Part shown: in pieces, positions 7,172 through 14,386 of the stretch
Layout: every line of letters starts with the position of its first letter
Position numbering within the stretch: position 1 is the stretch's first letter
Source: Firmicutes bacterium UBA5420
Lineage (GTDB): Bacteria; Bacillota; Limnochordia; Darwinibacteriales; Darwinibacteriaceae
Direction: 5' to 3'
Assembly: GCA_002409455.1 (NCBI GenBank)
Contig: DHNI01000071.1
Coordinates: forward strand, 2,684 to 24,454
DNA: 21,771 nt
Position numbers and translations under genes: made by a program
The notes under the pieces: generated by a model
Told to the model about the DNA's origin: nothing
What the model saw: the letters and a program-made list of their open reading frames with translations, nothing else
The model's database searches: none

Positions 7172-9199
7172 TTATGGTTGAATGATGATATCTTTATGTT
7201 CAATCACGAGATCTGGAGTCTCTCGGATTCCCTGCTTGGTAACAACACGCACACCATCAATTGCGACTCTGCCAAGGCCCCCTGTCTTGGCTCGGAAATG
7301 TATTGTCACAAGCGTGCCATAGGATAGTGGGAGCTCATGATCCGATCCACGATCACCTTTTAATCCCAGAATTTCACCTGTTGCATTGGAGATTGTAGGC
7401 ATCTGCCAGGTACCACCATCTGCAAACAGCGTCCCCCTTGAGATATCCAGCGTCTTGCCAACAATTTCTAAATGGTTGGGATCAAAAGACAGATCCAATT
7501 CTGCTCCGACAAAATCCTCAATGTTTGTAGCCCAAACGGGAAGCGAGAAGTAATCACCGGCCTGTACCGAACCACCTTCGAAGACCTCCGGATCCCCAAC
7601 CCACACTTTGGGTTTTAGCTCTGGGATTGTAATATACATATTCGCGCCCTTAATCTCCCCACGCTCGTCAACATACGTGAGGGAATAGGGCAAGAAGCGA
7701 CTACCGAAGTCACCTGCTTCTGGCCTTAGCAACCATTTGAAGGACACTTCTTGGCCTGGATCGATGGTAGCTGGAAAGCGTTTGGTACTCTGCCCAGTTA
7801 CCAGCTCGAGCCCCATAAGCAGCTTAATCTCAAAGATCCCTCCATAATATGGCGTACCGCCAACATTACGAATCACTGCCTTTGCTTCGAATGTGGCAGG
7901 ATCGTAGCGTTCATCCTTAATGCCAAGGGCGACAGGACCGCTAAACTGGACTTGCAGCCTAGCAGGACTTAGTACCTGCACATTCCGTCTAACCCTGTTC
8001 GGCTCACTATTCTGTGCCGTCACTTCAACTTCGTAGGTAAACACCCCATCTGAAATGGAATGAACGCCCACTTGCCAACCAGTCTGCTTCGTTTCGCCGA
8101 CCTGCAAGTCATTCAACTGAACTTTGGCAGGCGAGCCCACGATTTGTAAGCCTGGAGGCAATTTCAGTTCAGCAACCACATTGCGGGCATCACCTTGACC
8201 ATCATTTTGTACATAGGCAATGATGGAAAATGTCTGAAACCCTTCTGGATCAGAGGTAATCTCTGCAGGTGAGGTAACGCCTACGATCAATTCACCCGGA
8301 GCAATGGTAACACCGCCCAATCCGTAGTAAGACACAAAACTCCTTGTTTCCCCCGGTGCCAACGATACTTGATCCCAAAAAAGGGCAATGGCACTATCTA
8401 GTTCAAACTCGCCTGTGCGCTGAAAATCTCTTCCAGGAGAAAAGTCAAAATTCCAAGGGCTATCAGCCAGACTCCCCCAATTGGTGAAGTAGACGCGATC
8501 AGGAGTCGTAACACCAGGACCAGTTAAGGTTCCTTGTGACATAACCTGAGGCCTCGCCAAGGAGTCAAAGGCCTGCCAAAACTGGGGCATCTCCTGTGCA
8601 TAATACACACTATCAGTCGTTATACCGTGAGCATCGACCCGAAAAGGAGCGCCATCATTGCTACCGAGCATGGTATCGAGCATGAGACGTACACCCACCA
8701 TATGCGGTACAGAATCTATGTTCTCTACATGATACTCAATCTGCGCTGTATCTAAAAGACCGGTGGTGCTACTTCTGGTAAGACTCAAAACCTGCCACAC
8801 CTGTACGGGGCCTAGCTTCCAGCTACTTTCAATCTTGCCGTCCACAATAGTGGGAGGCTGAACCATCTCACCATAAAGGGCACTCGAGCCTGCCCGCCTA
8901 TCGGTTTCGCCACCGTAAACCCAATTCTGATTACCAACGCGAACGGTGGTATACGACGTCCAAGGGTCGTCGCCGCCGTAGATCAAGTGCTTGTTATCAT
9001 CGCCAATGCGATCTGGATCCCCTCCAGTTGTACCTACCGAGAACCGGCCCATATTGACCTCCCCAGCATTCACAACAATGCGGATATACTCATTTTCGAC
9101 TTGCACCTTCGGTACTGCAACCAAGGCAACAGCGACAAAGGAAACAGACAGCGTGAGAGTGAGTACTCCGACTAAAATAAGTAAAAATCTTCTTGGCAT
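7172..9199 (-). CDS. Exported cohesin-domain protein
   Basis: This exported protein of 675 residues has no assigned function. A basic start and a hydrophobic stretch (residues about 4-30) form a signal peptide or anchor. Residues about 34-310 are an Asp/Gly/Trp-rich, apparently all-beta region I do not recognise. Residues about 315-520 look like two Ig-like (CARDB/DUF11-type) modules, for example NVVAELKLPPGLQIVG and AVIRNVGGTPYYGGIFEIKL. Residues about 530-675 resemble a cohesin domain: QAGDYFSLPVWATNIEDFVG, AELDLSFDPNHLEIVG, GTLVTIHFRAKT. Cohesins bind dockerins in cellulosomes and in other surface assemblies; no dockerin is seen here. The ATG has GGGGGAG 7 bases upstream. It follows tonB by 15 bases and precedes the SLH protein by 19, so it belongs to the same transcript. 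The cohesin call rests on motif similarity and is moderate. Confidence 0.75.
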   Translation of the reverse strand: MPRRFLLILVGVLTLTLSVSFVAVALVAVPKVQVENEYIRIVVNAGEVNMGRFSVGTTGGDPDRIGDDNKHLIYGGDDPWTSYTTVRVGNQNWVYGGETDRRAGSSALYGEMVQPPTIVDGKIESSWKLGPVQVWQVLSLTRSSTTGLLDTAQIEYHVENIDSVPHMVGVRLMLDTMLGSNDGAPFRVDAHGITTDSVYYAQEMPQFWQAFDSLARPQVMSQGTLTGPGVTTPDRVYFTNWGSLADSPWNFDFSPGRDFQRTGEFELDSAIALFWDQVSLAPGETRSFVSYYGLGGVTIAPGELIVGVTSPAEITSDPEGFQTFSIIAYVQNDGQGDARNVVAELKLPPGLQIVGSPAKVQLNDLQVGETKQTGWQVGVHSISDGVFTYEVEVTAQNSEPNRVRRNVQVLSPARLQVQFSGPVALGIKDERYDPATFEAKAVIRNVGGTPYYGGIFEIKLLMGLELVTGQSTKRFPATIDPGQEVSFKWLLRPEAGDFGSRFLPYSLTYVDERGEIKGANMYITIPELKPKVWVGDPEVFEGGSVQAGDYFSLPVWATNIEDFVGAELDLSFDPNHLEIVGKTLDISRGTLFADGGTWQMPTISNATGEILGLKGDRGSDHELPLSYGTLVTIHFRAKTGGLGRVAIDGVRVVTKQGIRETPDLVIEHKDIIIQP

Positions 9200-9214
9200 C
9201 CGCGCTCTCCCCCT

Positions 9215-10264
9215 CTATGGTGCGTTCAACCAATGAACCTCTCCGTACTCAACGTTAGAAACAAACCTGTTATCCTCTCTGCTAAAGACAACGGCCACTT
9301 GCATACCATAATCATAGGGTTGGCTGGCAAATGTCCATACACCTTCAATGTAGCGGACAGCCTGAAAATCTAGACGTTCATCGCCTGAAGACTTCTCTAG
9401 AACCACATTCTGCAATTCTCCAGAGGCAGATACCTCAATGGCAATAAATACTACACCTTCAACCCCGTCATGTTCCGCATTTTTCGGATACATGGGCACA
9501 CCACCGCCGCCGTGCAGTTCCCGTCCGCTTGCAGGTGGTGGAGGTGGAGGTGGAGCAGTTGCAGCTGTTCCTTCGCCGGATTCTGTTATTCCAGATTCGT
9601 CACTAGCGCCCTCTGTGCCTGTTCCAGAGCCACTGGTCTGTTGCGATGATAGCCTTTCCTGGGGCTCAGGGCGGGCCTCTACAGGCGGTTCAACCACTTC
9701 CCTGGGCTCTGCATCCACAACTACCTCAGGGCCATCGGGGCTCGTGAGCAATTCACCTTGATTGGACGCGTCCAGAACCTCCGGCACTTCAGGAGTTTCA
9801 GTTACAACTGGATCAGGTTCTGGTTCTAGTTCTGGTTCTAGTTCTGGTTCTAGTTCTGGTTCTGGATCAACTTCTGGTTCTTGTATCACTTCTGGTTCAG
9901 GCGTGGGTACGGCTTCTGGTTCTGGAACGGTAGGGCGCGCCTGCTCAACCTGGGGTTCTGGAACCTGGGGCTCCTCGGGCTGGGCAATAGCCTGCGCCTG
10001 AGGAGGTTCATCTGGTTGTGGTCGCGGCTCTGTCACTCTCGGAACCGTAGTCTGGGAGAGACGATCAGTAACAGGAGATGGCCGTGGATTAACAGAAGTC
10101 TCTACATGCATAACTTGAATAACCCCTCCCCCGGCCAATCCAGGAGCATCAACTTCTAGGAGGGAACTTAAATCGGGTATCGCGAAAAACAAAACTGCGT
10201 GGAGGACAACAGAAATCAAGATGAAGCGATTTAGTCGTGGCCCTTCACCAAAAGGGTTTTGCAC
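9215..10264 (-). CDS. tonB: Energy-transducing protein TonB
   Basis: TonB spans the periplasm and passes proton-motive energy from ExbB/ExbD to outer-membrane receptors. The 349-residue protein has a short cytoplasmic N-terminus and one membrane helix with the TonB S-x3-H motif (S18 and H22 in RFILISVVLHAVLFFAIP). A long Pro/Glu-rich spacer (about 55-200, with EPEL repeats) is followed by a Gly/Ser/Pro linker and a C-terminal TonB domain (about 250-345: GGVPMYPKNAEHDGVEGVVF, then IEVSASGELQNVVLEKSSG and LDFQAV). The YP...A...EG pattern is typical of TonB and argues against TolA. The start is GTG at 10264 with GGAGG 7 bases upstream. It follows exbD by 17 bases. A TonB implies an outer membrane; no TonB-dependent receptor is encoded in the window. 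Confidence 0.93.
   Translation of the reverse strand: MQNPFGEGPRLNRFILISVVLHAVLFFAIPDLSSLLEVDAPGLAGGGVIQVMHVETSVNPRPSPVTDRLSQTTVPRVTEPRPQPDEPPQAQAIAQPEEPQVPEPQVEQARPTVPEPEAVPTPEPEVIQEPEVDPEPELEPELEPELEPEPDPVVTETPEVPEVLDASNQGELLTSPDGPEVVVDAEPREVVEPPVEARPEPQERLSSQQTSGSGTGTEGASDESGITESGEGTAATAPPPPPPPASGRELHGGGGVPMYPKNAEHDGVEGVVFIAIEVSASGELQNVVLEKSSGDERLDFQAVRYIEGVWTFASQPYDYGMQVAVVFSREDNRFVSNVEYGEVHWLNAP
9819..9866 (-). repeat. 12-base tandem repeats encoding the TonB EPEL spacer
   Basis: Three perfect copies of a 12-base unit (plus strand TCTGGTTCTAGT, 9819-9854) and one diverged copy (9855-9866) lie in the TonB spacer. Each unit encodes Glu-Pro-Glu-Leu. Degenerate 6-base relatives (GGTTCT) continue on both sides. 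Length change by slippage in 12-base steps would keep the frame. Confidence 0.9.
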
Positions 10265-10281
10265 ATCTCTCCCTCCTTTCT

Positions 10282-10686
10282 TTACATTCCTTGATCAACT
10301 GCCAAACCTAGTCTATAACCGCCCACACCGCGAACGTGATCCAAAGCTTTCACTACATGCTCGTATCGTACTTCCTTGTCTGCTTTGACAAATACGAAAA
10401 TATCAGGGTTAACTCGCAATCTTTCGGCAAGCTGCTGCTCTAGCTGCGTACCAGAAACCTGACGGCCAGACACGTAAAAGGCACCAGACTTGTCCACAAG
10501 TACTTCAAAGCTTGTGCTGGTTTGGGCACTTCCCGTGACCGCCCTAGGTAATTCCACGTCTAAACCCATAGGCTCCGTCTTAATGGTAGAAAAAACCATG
10601 AAAAACACAAGTAGGAAAAACATCACGTCAATTAATGGCGTTATATCGGGGCTCCTACGCTTCTTTCTTGTACGCTCAAAGTTCAT
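10282..10686 (-). CDS. exbD: Biopolymer transport protein ExbD
   Basis: ExbD is the single-span subunit of the proton-driven ExbB-ExbD motor that powers TonB. The 134-residue protein has a basic N-terminus (MNFERTRKKRRS) and one transmembrane helix with the proton-carrying aspartate D20 (ITPLIDVMFFLLVFFMVF). A periplasmic domain follows with the family strands FEVLVDKSGAFYVSG and IFVFVKADKEVRYEHVVKAL. The ATG at 10686 shares one base with the exbB stop codon (TAATG), so translation is coupled. Length and layout are normal. TolR is the closest alternative; the tonB gene next door favours ExbD. Confidence 0.94.
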   Translation of the reverse strand: MNFERTRKKRRSPDITPLIDVMFFLLVFFMVFSTIKTEPMGLDVELPRAVTGSAQTSTSFEVLVDKSGAFYVSGRQVSGTQLEQQLAERLRVNPDIFVFVKADKEVRYEHVVKALDHVRGVGGYRLGLAVDQGM

Positions 10687-11300
10687 TAAAGCTCACTCCC
10701 TGCATCCAAGACATTCAGGAGCTCCGTAGATTTCTTGCTCATATCCTGTACCTGGTTGGTTACAATGCTGTTGAGATAAGCAGCAACGGCCATTGTGGGA
10801 ACCGCGACAATGAGACCGGCTGCAGTGGTGATCAATGCTTCGGCAATACCAATGCTCAAAGCAGAAGCCTGTGTAACACCTTCCATAGCACCCATGACAT
10901 TAAAACTACCGATAATACCTGTTACAGTTCCGAGGATCCCTAACAAAGGAGACATGGTCACAATGAGATCTAGAGCACCGAGGCGTCGCTCCATTTTGTA
11001 GATCTCTTCTTGACCTGTGACGGTCATATGCTCTTTTATCTCTTCTCGTCCTTGGTCGTAGTGGGCTATTCCCGCAGCCAACACCGCGGCCACAGGTCCC
11101 CTTGACTTTTTCGCAATCTGCATTGCTTCCAACACTTTTCCTTGGCCAAGGGAAAGTTTAATATCTTCTAAGAGGTCATCGGTATCAATTCTTGAGCGCA
11201 ACAAATACCACAATCGTTCAATCCCAATTGCCACAGAAAAAATCGAGCATAAAAGCAATGGATACATTACTGGACCACCAAGTGCAAAAACTCTGAGCAT
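10686..11300 (-). CDS. exbB: Biopolymer transport protein ExbB (MotA/TolQ/ExbB family)
   Basis: ExbB is the multi-span scaffold of the ExbB-ExbD proton channel. The 204-residue protein has an N-terminal membrane helix (GGPVMYPLLLCSIFSVAIGI followed by ERLWYLL), a cytoplasmic helical region (about 35-100), and the paired MotA/TolQ/ExbB-domain helices. These carry the signature LIVTMSPLLGILGTVTGIIG, then AEALITTAAGLIVAVPTMAV. The ATG at 11300 has GGAGGGG 5 bases upstream. This is the first gene of the exbB-exbD-tonB-cohesin-SLH operon. The 161-base gap before it holds a terminator for the upstream gene and a possible sporulation-type promoter (11346-11372). TolQ is the nearest alternative. Confidence 0.94.
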   Translation of the reverse strand: MLRVFALGGPVMYPLLLCSIFSVAIGIERLWYLLRSRIDTDDLLEDIKLSLGQGKVLEAMQIAKKSRGPVAAVLAAGIAHYDQGREEIKEHMTVTGQEEIYKMERRLGALDLIVTMSPLLGILGTVTGIIGSFNVMGAMEGVTQASALSIGIAEALITTAAGLIVAVPTMAVAAYLNSIVTNQVQDMSKKSTELLNVLDAGSEL

Positions 11301-11345
11301 ACATACCCCTCCGTTTACTTTCTAAAAAGAAATGCATTCTGTAAT

Positions 11346-11372
11346 GTTCGACACTGCTACAGAGAATCCTTG
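11346..11372 (-). promoter_or_regulatory. Candidate sigma-H promoter with overlapping Spo0A box before exbB
   Basis: On the minus strand, CAAGGATTC (11364-11372) is followed after 11 bases by GTCGAAC (11346-11352). The Bacillus sigma-H pattern is RnAGGAwWW, 11-12 bases, RnnGAAT, so there are three mismatches in all, at the edges of the boxes. A perfect 7-base Spo0A box core (TGTCGAA, 11347-11353) overlaps the -10. Both motifs are short and may be chance; no clear sigma-A promoter was found in the gap. Confidence 0.3.
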
Positions 11373-11434
11373 CTCCATTGCAGTTTCCGCCTACAACATT
11401 CGCTAAAACCCTCAGCTTATGGGGGGTAAAATAA

Positions 11435-11456
11435 AGAACCGCGAAATCGCGGTTCT
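11435..11456 (-). terminator. Hairpin terminator after the GNAT gene
   Basis: A perfect 9-10 base-pair inverted repeat (AGAACCGCG arm and its complement, 11435-11456) starts about 5 bases past the GNAT stop codon. On the minus strand it runs into TTTATTTTA. It ends the upstream unit and isolates the exbB operon. Confidence 0.85.
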
Positions 11457-11461
11457 AAATA

Positions 11462-11887
11462 CTACATAGCCCATAGTTGATTATGCTTGAAAAACTGAGT
11501 TTTCGTGACACCCATAAGAAAAATTTCTTCCTCGGTATTCCACTCCGTTAGACGATGCAAACGTCCTTCCTTTTTAAAACCGGCTTTTTCATAGCACCGT
11601 ACTGCATTTGTGTTATTGGCTTGAACGCGTAAATACACCCGCTTCAAGTTCATTTTAAGAAAAGCTTGTGCTAAAAGGGTCGTAACTGCGTCGGTTCCAT
11701 AACCATGATTGTGCATCTCACCGTCATAAATGTCAATTTTCAACTCAGCTTCACCACTTCGCCAAGCAATATGATCCAACTCAATCTCTCCAATGTTCTG
11801 CTCGCCTCGGAGAATATGATAGTGCACCCGGTAGCGATGTGGCTTCACTAACTCTAAAGATATCTTGCCCCCCAATAATTGCGACAT
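11462..11887 (-). CDS. GNAT family N-acetyltransferase (RimJ/RimL-like)
   Basis: This is a predicted acetyl-CoA-dependent N-acetyltransferase of 141 residues, the size of a single GNAT domain. Visible features are a central strand (EAELKIDIYD), the acetyl-CoA loop region with HNHGYGTDAVTTLLAQAFLK (motif A, the R/Q-x-x-G-x-G/A variant), a strand with LKRVYLRVQANNTNAVRCYE, and the typical KAGFKKEGRLHR end. This resembles the group that acetylates ribosomal protein N-termini or small substrates such as spermidine; the substrate cannot be told. The ATG at 11887 has GAGGAG 8 bases upstream. It is probably a one-gene unit, with a sigma-A-type promoter at 11930-11957 and a terminator right after it. 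Confidence 0.88.
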   Translation of the reverse strand: MSQLLGGKISLELVKPHRYRVHYHILRGEQNIGEIELDHIAWRSGEAELKIDIYDGEMHNHGYGTDAVTTLLAQAFLKMNLKRVYLRVQANNTNAVRCYEKAGFKKEGRLHRLTEWNTEEEIFLMGVTKTQFFKHNQLWAM

Positions 11888-11929
11888 CTGCCCAACTCCT
11901 CAAGTTCCGAATTAGCTTCGCGACTTCTA

Positions 11930-11957
11930 ATTTTACGGTTTCGGAGATTCTACTCAA
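11930..11957 (-). promoter_or_regulatory. Candidate sigma-A promoter of the GNAT gene
   Basis: On the minus strand, TTGAGT (11952-11957) and TAAAAT (11930-11935) are 16 bases apart. They match the -35 and -10 consensus at 4 of 6 and 5 of 6 positions. The predicted start point is about 35 bases before the ATG. The 136-base gap before the gene is the only sizeable gap for thousands of bases upstream, which supports a separate promoter. Confidence 0.5.
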
Positions 11958-12023
11958 ACATATTCGGGCAAAACGATGAATGCCCTGCAGGGAAAAACCG
12001 GTAGCAAAGTAAGCAAGCGGTCG

Positions 12024-12845
12024 TTAGGCCTTCTGGCGCTTCGCTGCTAGATCTTGGAGCCAATTCCAAGGGATTGTGTATGTACCGATGTATACTTGAT
12101 CCTTCCCACCTGGTCCATGGCAATCTGAACCGCCACTCGGGAGCAATCGATAATCTTGAGCCATCTGCATAAAGTACTGCGTTTGCTCCTGGCTATGACT
12201 ATAATGAATGACCTCAAAGCCAACAAGCCCTGCCCCAATTAGGGCAGGCAAAACACCGAGATTCTTAAGCAGGCCAGGATGGGCCAAAACCGGCACACCA
12301 CCAGCTTGGAGAATTAGCTGTACCGCTTCGTCCGGAGCGAGCTTAGGACGTTTTATATAAGCAGGGGCACCCTGCCCTAAGTAAGCGTCGAATGCTTCCT
12401 GCTTCAACCCTACAACACCCTTTTCAACCAGCGCTGAGGCTATATGGCTGCGGCTCAGTACATCCCGATGGGCAAACTTACGTACATCGGCATAATCCAG
12501 GAAGATACCAAGATCACGGAGTCGCCCTAGAATCTTGTCAACACGGGCCATCCTTTCTTCTCGAAGCGTGGTAAGTTTGCTCTGGAGAGGCTCATGGCAG
12601 GGGTCAATCCACAGTCCTACAATATGTATTTCCTCCCCATCTTCCCCGGCTGTGCTTAGCTCAATACCGGGAATCACTTCGAGCTGCCGCGGTGCAGAGC
12701 GAACTGCAGCCGCAATGCCCGCGGTGGTGTCATGGTCTGTAATGGCAATAGCCGAGAGCCCTACTTCGGTCGCCTTTCGTACTAATTGCTCTGGGGCCCA
12801 TGTTCCATCGGATTCAGTTGTATGTAAGTGTAGGTCAGCAAACAA
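12024..12845 (-). CDS. PHP-domain phosphoesterase (RNase AM / nucleoside bisphosphatase type)
   Basis: This 273-residue metal-dependent phosphoesterase is related to E. coli YciV (RNase AM), which acts on 3',5'-nucleoside bisphosphates and 5' ends of short RNAs. All PHP motifs are present: DLHLHTTESDG near the N-terminus, ITDHDT (about 36-41), EVIPGIELST (about 56-65), HIVGLW, the helical insert with SRSHIASALVEKG, VPVLAHPG, and SGGSDCHG near the C-terminus. The start is TTG at 12845 with AGAGGA 5 bases upstream. It follows sigF by 14 bases, so it is probably cotranscribed with the spoIIA operon. In Bacillus that position is taken by spoVAA. The exact substrate is inferred from the family only. 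Confidence 0.88.
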   Translation of the reverse strand: MFADLHLHTTESDGTWAPEQLVRKATEVGLSAIAITDHDTTAGIAAAVRSAPRQLEVIPGIELSTAGEDGEEIHIVGLWIDPCHEPLQSKLTTLREERMARVDKILGRLRDLGIFLDYADVRKFAHRDVLSRSHIASALVEKGVVGLKQEAFDAYLGQGAPAYIKRPKLAPDEAVQLILQAGGVPVLAHPGLLKNLGVLPALIGAGLVGFEVIHYSHSQEQTQYFMQMAQDYRLLPSGGSDCHGPGGKDQVYIGTYTIPWNWLQDLAAKRQKA

Positions 12846-12859
12846 ACTATTCCTCTTTT

Positions 12860-13564
12860 CTACAGCTCGTGCCGTAATTGGCGTATGATTCGAGCTTCTT
12901 TGCGGGAAATTTGGGCCTGCGAAATACCTAGTTCTTTCGCAACCTCGCTTTGGCTCTTTTCTGCGAAATAACGCAGCAGGATGATTTGACGTTCATCGGG
13001 CGCTAGACTTTCGAGGGCCTGTTTCAACATAAAACTTTCATGACCACCGCTTGTAGCAACGTAGTCCTGAAACTCAGGCGCCTCTTCATCACCCTGGGAA
13101 ATGCGTGTTTGTAAGGAATAGACCGGAGAAACGGCATCGAATGCACACACCACATCTTCCGGTTGCACTTCCAAATGAGCTGCGATCTCCGAAATGGTTG
13201 GGTTGCGCCCCAGGGTTTGGGCTAGCATATCCTTGGCATGGAGGGCATCGGAGGCGAGTTTCTTAGTGGAACGCCCCACCTGTAGGGTAGACGTCCGCCG
13301 CAGATGCTGCTTGATCTCCCCCATGATCTTCGGGACTGCATAGGTCGAAAACTTGACATCATACCGTAGATCGAAGTCATTGATGGCCTTCAGCAGGCCC
13401 AAAGAGCCAATCTGTAATAGATCTTCATACTCCAAACCCCGATCTAAAAACCTACGGGCAATACTATGGACTAGGGGCAAGTTGGCTTCAACCAACTCGC
13501 TACGGGCTGTTTGATCACCTTGTTGAGACTGGGAAATCAAGTGCCGAATCTGCTCCATTTTCAT
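12860..13564 (-). CDS. sigF: RNA polymerase sporulation sigma factor SigF
   Basis: Sigma-F is the first forespore-specific sigma factor; it is held inactive by SpoIIAB until SpoIIAA releases it. The 234-residue protein has region 2 with its core-binding and -10 recognition helices (LPLVHSIARRFLDRGLEYED, LLQIGSLGLLKAINDFDLRY, FSTYAVPKIMGEIKQHLRR), region 3 (LGRNPTISEIAAHLEVQPED), and a region 4 helix-turn-helix (LAPDERQIILLRYFAEKSQS, ELGISQAQISRKEARIIRQL). The ATG at 13564 follows spoIIAB by 8 bases with a weak ribosome site, consistent with translational coupling. The gene order spoIIAA-spoIIAB-sigF distinguishes it from sigma-G and sigma-B, which are similar in sequence. Confidence 0.96.
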   Translation of the reverse strand: MKMEQIRHLISQSQQGDQTARSELVEANLPLVHSIARRFLDRGLEYEDLLQIGSLGLLKAINDFDLRYDVKFSTYAVPKIMGEIKQHLRRTSTLQVGRSTKKLASDALHAKDMLAQTLGRNPTISEIAAHLEVQPEDVVCAFDAVSPVYSLQTRISQGDEEAPEFQDYVATSGGHESFMLKQALESLAPDERQIILLRYFAEKSQSEVAKELGISQAQISRKEARIIRQLRHEL

Positions 13565-13572
13565 GGTTATCC

Positions 13573-14004
13573 CTAACTCTCTAAAGCTCTGACCCGTTTA
13601 ATCATGGTTACGGTAGTCCCCGTATCAACTTGTGAAGAAACCCGAACTTCGTCCATATATTCATGCATAAAAGTAAAACCAAGACCCATCCGTTCTTCTG
13701 GAATACTGGTAAATCCTACCTCCTGGGCCTGCTCAATATCGGCAATCCCCCGCCCAAAATCTTCAATGACAATGCTAAGCTCAGGCCCGGTGTAGGAAAC
13801 CGCGATTTTTATGAGTCCTTCTTGAAGACCATAACCATGGATAACCGAATTCGATACGGCTTCTGAGACGGCTACTTTAATGTCTTCTAATTCATCTAAT
13901 GTCCAGTCTAGCTGGCTGGCAAACAAGGCCACCGCCGTACGGGCAAAGGCTACATTACGGGTATCACTGGGGATCTCTAGCTTGATCCAGTTTGTACTTA
14001 TCAT
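13573..14004 (-). CDS. spoIIAB: Anti-sigma-F factor / serine kinase SpoIIAB
   Basis: SpoIIAB binds and blocks sigma-F, and phosphorylates SpoIIAA on serine. It is a GHKL-type ATPase of 143 residues. The N-box (KVAVSEAVSNSVIHGYG, about 45-60) and the G1 box (IEDFGRGIADIEQA, about 82-95) are visible, followed by the GLGFTFMHEYMDEVRVSS region. I chose the ATG at 14004 because AAGGAGG lies 8 bases upstream; an in-frame TTG at 14007 directly before it is also possible. It lies 13 bases after spoIIAA and 8 bases before sigF. Length and motifs are normal. Confidence 0.96.
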   Translation of the reverse strand: MISTNWIKLEIPSDTRNVAFARTAVALFASQLDWTLDELEDIKVAVSEAVSNSVIHGYGLQEGLIKIAVSYTGPELSIVIEDFGRGIADIEQAQEVGFTSIPEERMGLGFTFMHEYMDEVRVSSQVDTGTTVTMIKRVRALES

Positions 14005-14017
14005 CAAAGTCGCCTCC

Positions 14018-14356
14018 TTAGATCCGTTCTAAAACATCTGACGTCGAATTGGCAAATTCTGATATCTTCTGAAAGCCCGACATCTGGAGAATGCGTTTAA
14101 TTTGAGGATTAGCTTGTACAAAAAAAAGTCGACCCCCACGTTCTTGTAACTCCCGATACCGGCCGAGAATGACTCCCAAACCTGAGCTGTCAACAAAGGA
14201 CAGGCCCTTCACATCTATAATCAAATGCGTAATCGTCGCGTGGGCCTCAAAGAGCCTCACAAGCTCTTCTTTAAATTTGGGCGATGTATGTAAGTCGAGC
14301 TCGCCTTGTAAAGTAGCTATGAGTGCTTGTCCTTTCACTTGAAGATGATACTGCAC
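14018..14356 (-). CDS. spoIIAA: Anti-sigma-F factor antagonist SpoIIAA
   Basis: SpoIIAA is a STAS-domain protein that, when unphosphorylated, pulls SpoIIAB off sigma-F in the forespore. The 112 residues form one STAS domain: LQGELDLHTSPKFKEELVRL, then HLIIDVKGLSFVDSSGLGVI with the phosphorylatable serine at residue 58 (the second Ser of DSSG, the same position as in Bacillus), then GGRLFFVQANPQIKRILQMS. The start is GTG at 14356 with GGAGG 7 bases upstream. It lies 72 bases after dacF; no terminator is visible between them, and a weak sigma-H-like promoter sits in the gap. Confidence 0.96.
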   Translation of the reverse strand: MQYHLQVKGQALIATLQGELDLHTSPKFKEELVRLFEAHATITHLIIDVKGLSFVDSSGLGVILGRYRELQERGGRLFFVQANPQIKRILQMSGFQKISEFANSTSDVLERI

Positions 14357-14386
14357 AGGCTTCCCTCCCTTTCCTGAATTTAAGTA

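Noticed and set aside
9819..9866. Possible CRISPR-like array
   Set aside because: The repeats are 12 bases, contiguous without spacers and in frame with the TonB spacer; this is a coding tandem repeat.
9438..10001. Plus-strand Ser/Gly-rich frames opposite tonB
   Set aside because: Low-complexity antisense of the Pro/Glu repeat region, with no ribosome site and no recognisable product.
10282..11300. TolQ/TolR instead of ExbB/ExbD
   Set aside because: The third gene has the TonB S-x3-H helix, Pro-rich spacer and TonB C-terminal domain, and no TolA, TolB or Pal is present.
11983..11992. Palindrome CCCTGCAGGG in the gap after the PHP gene
   Set aside because: No T-run follows on the minus strand, so it is not a convincing terminator, and a 10-base palindrome alone can be chance.
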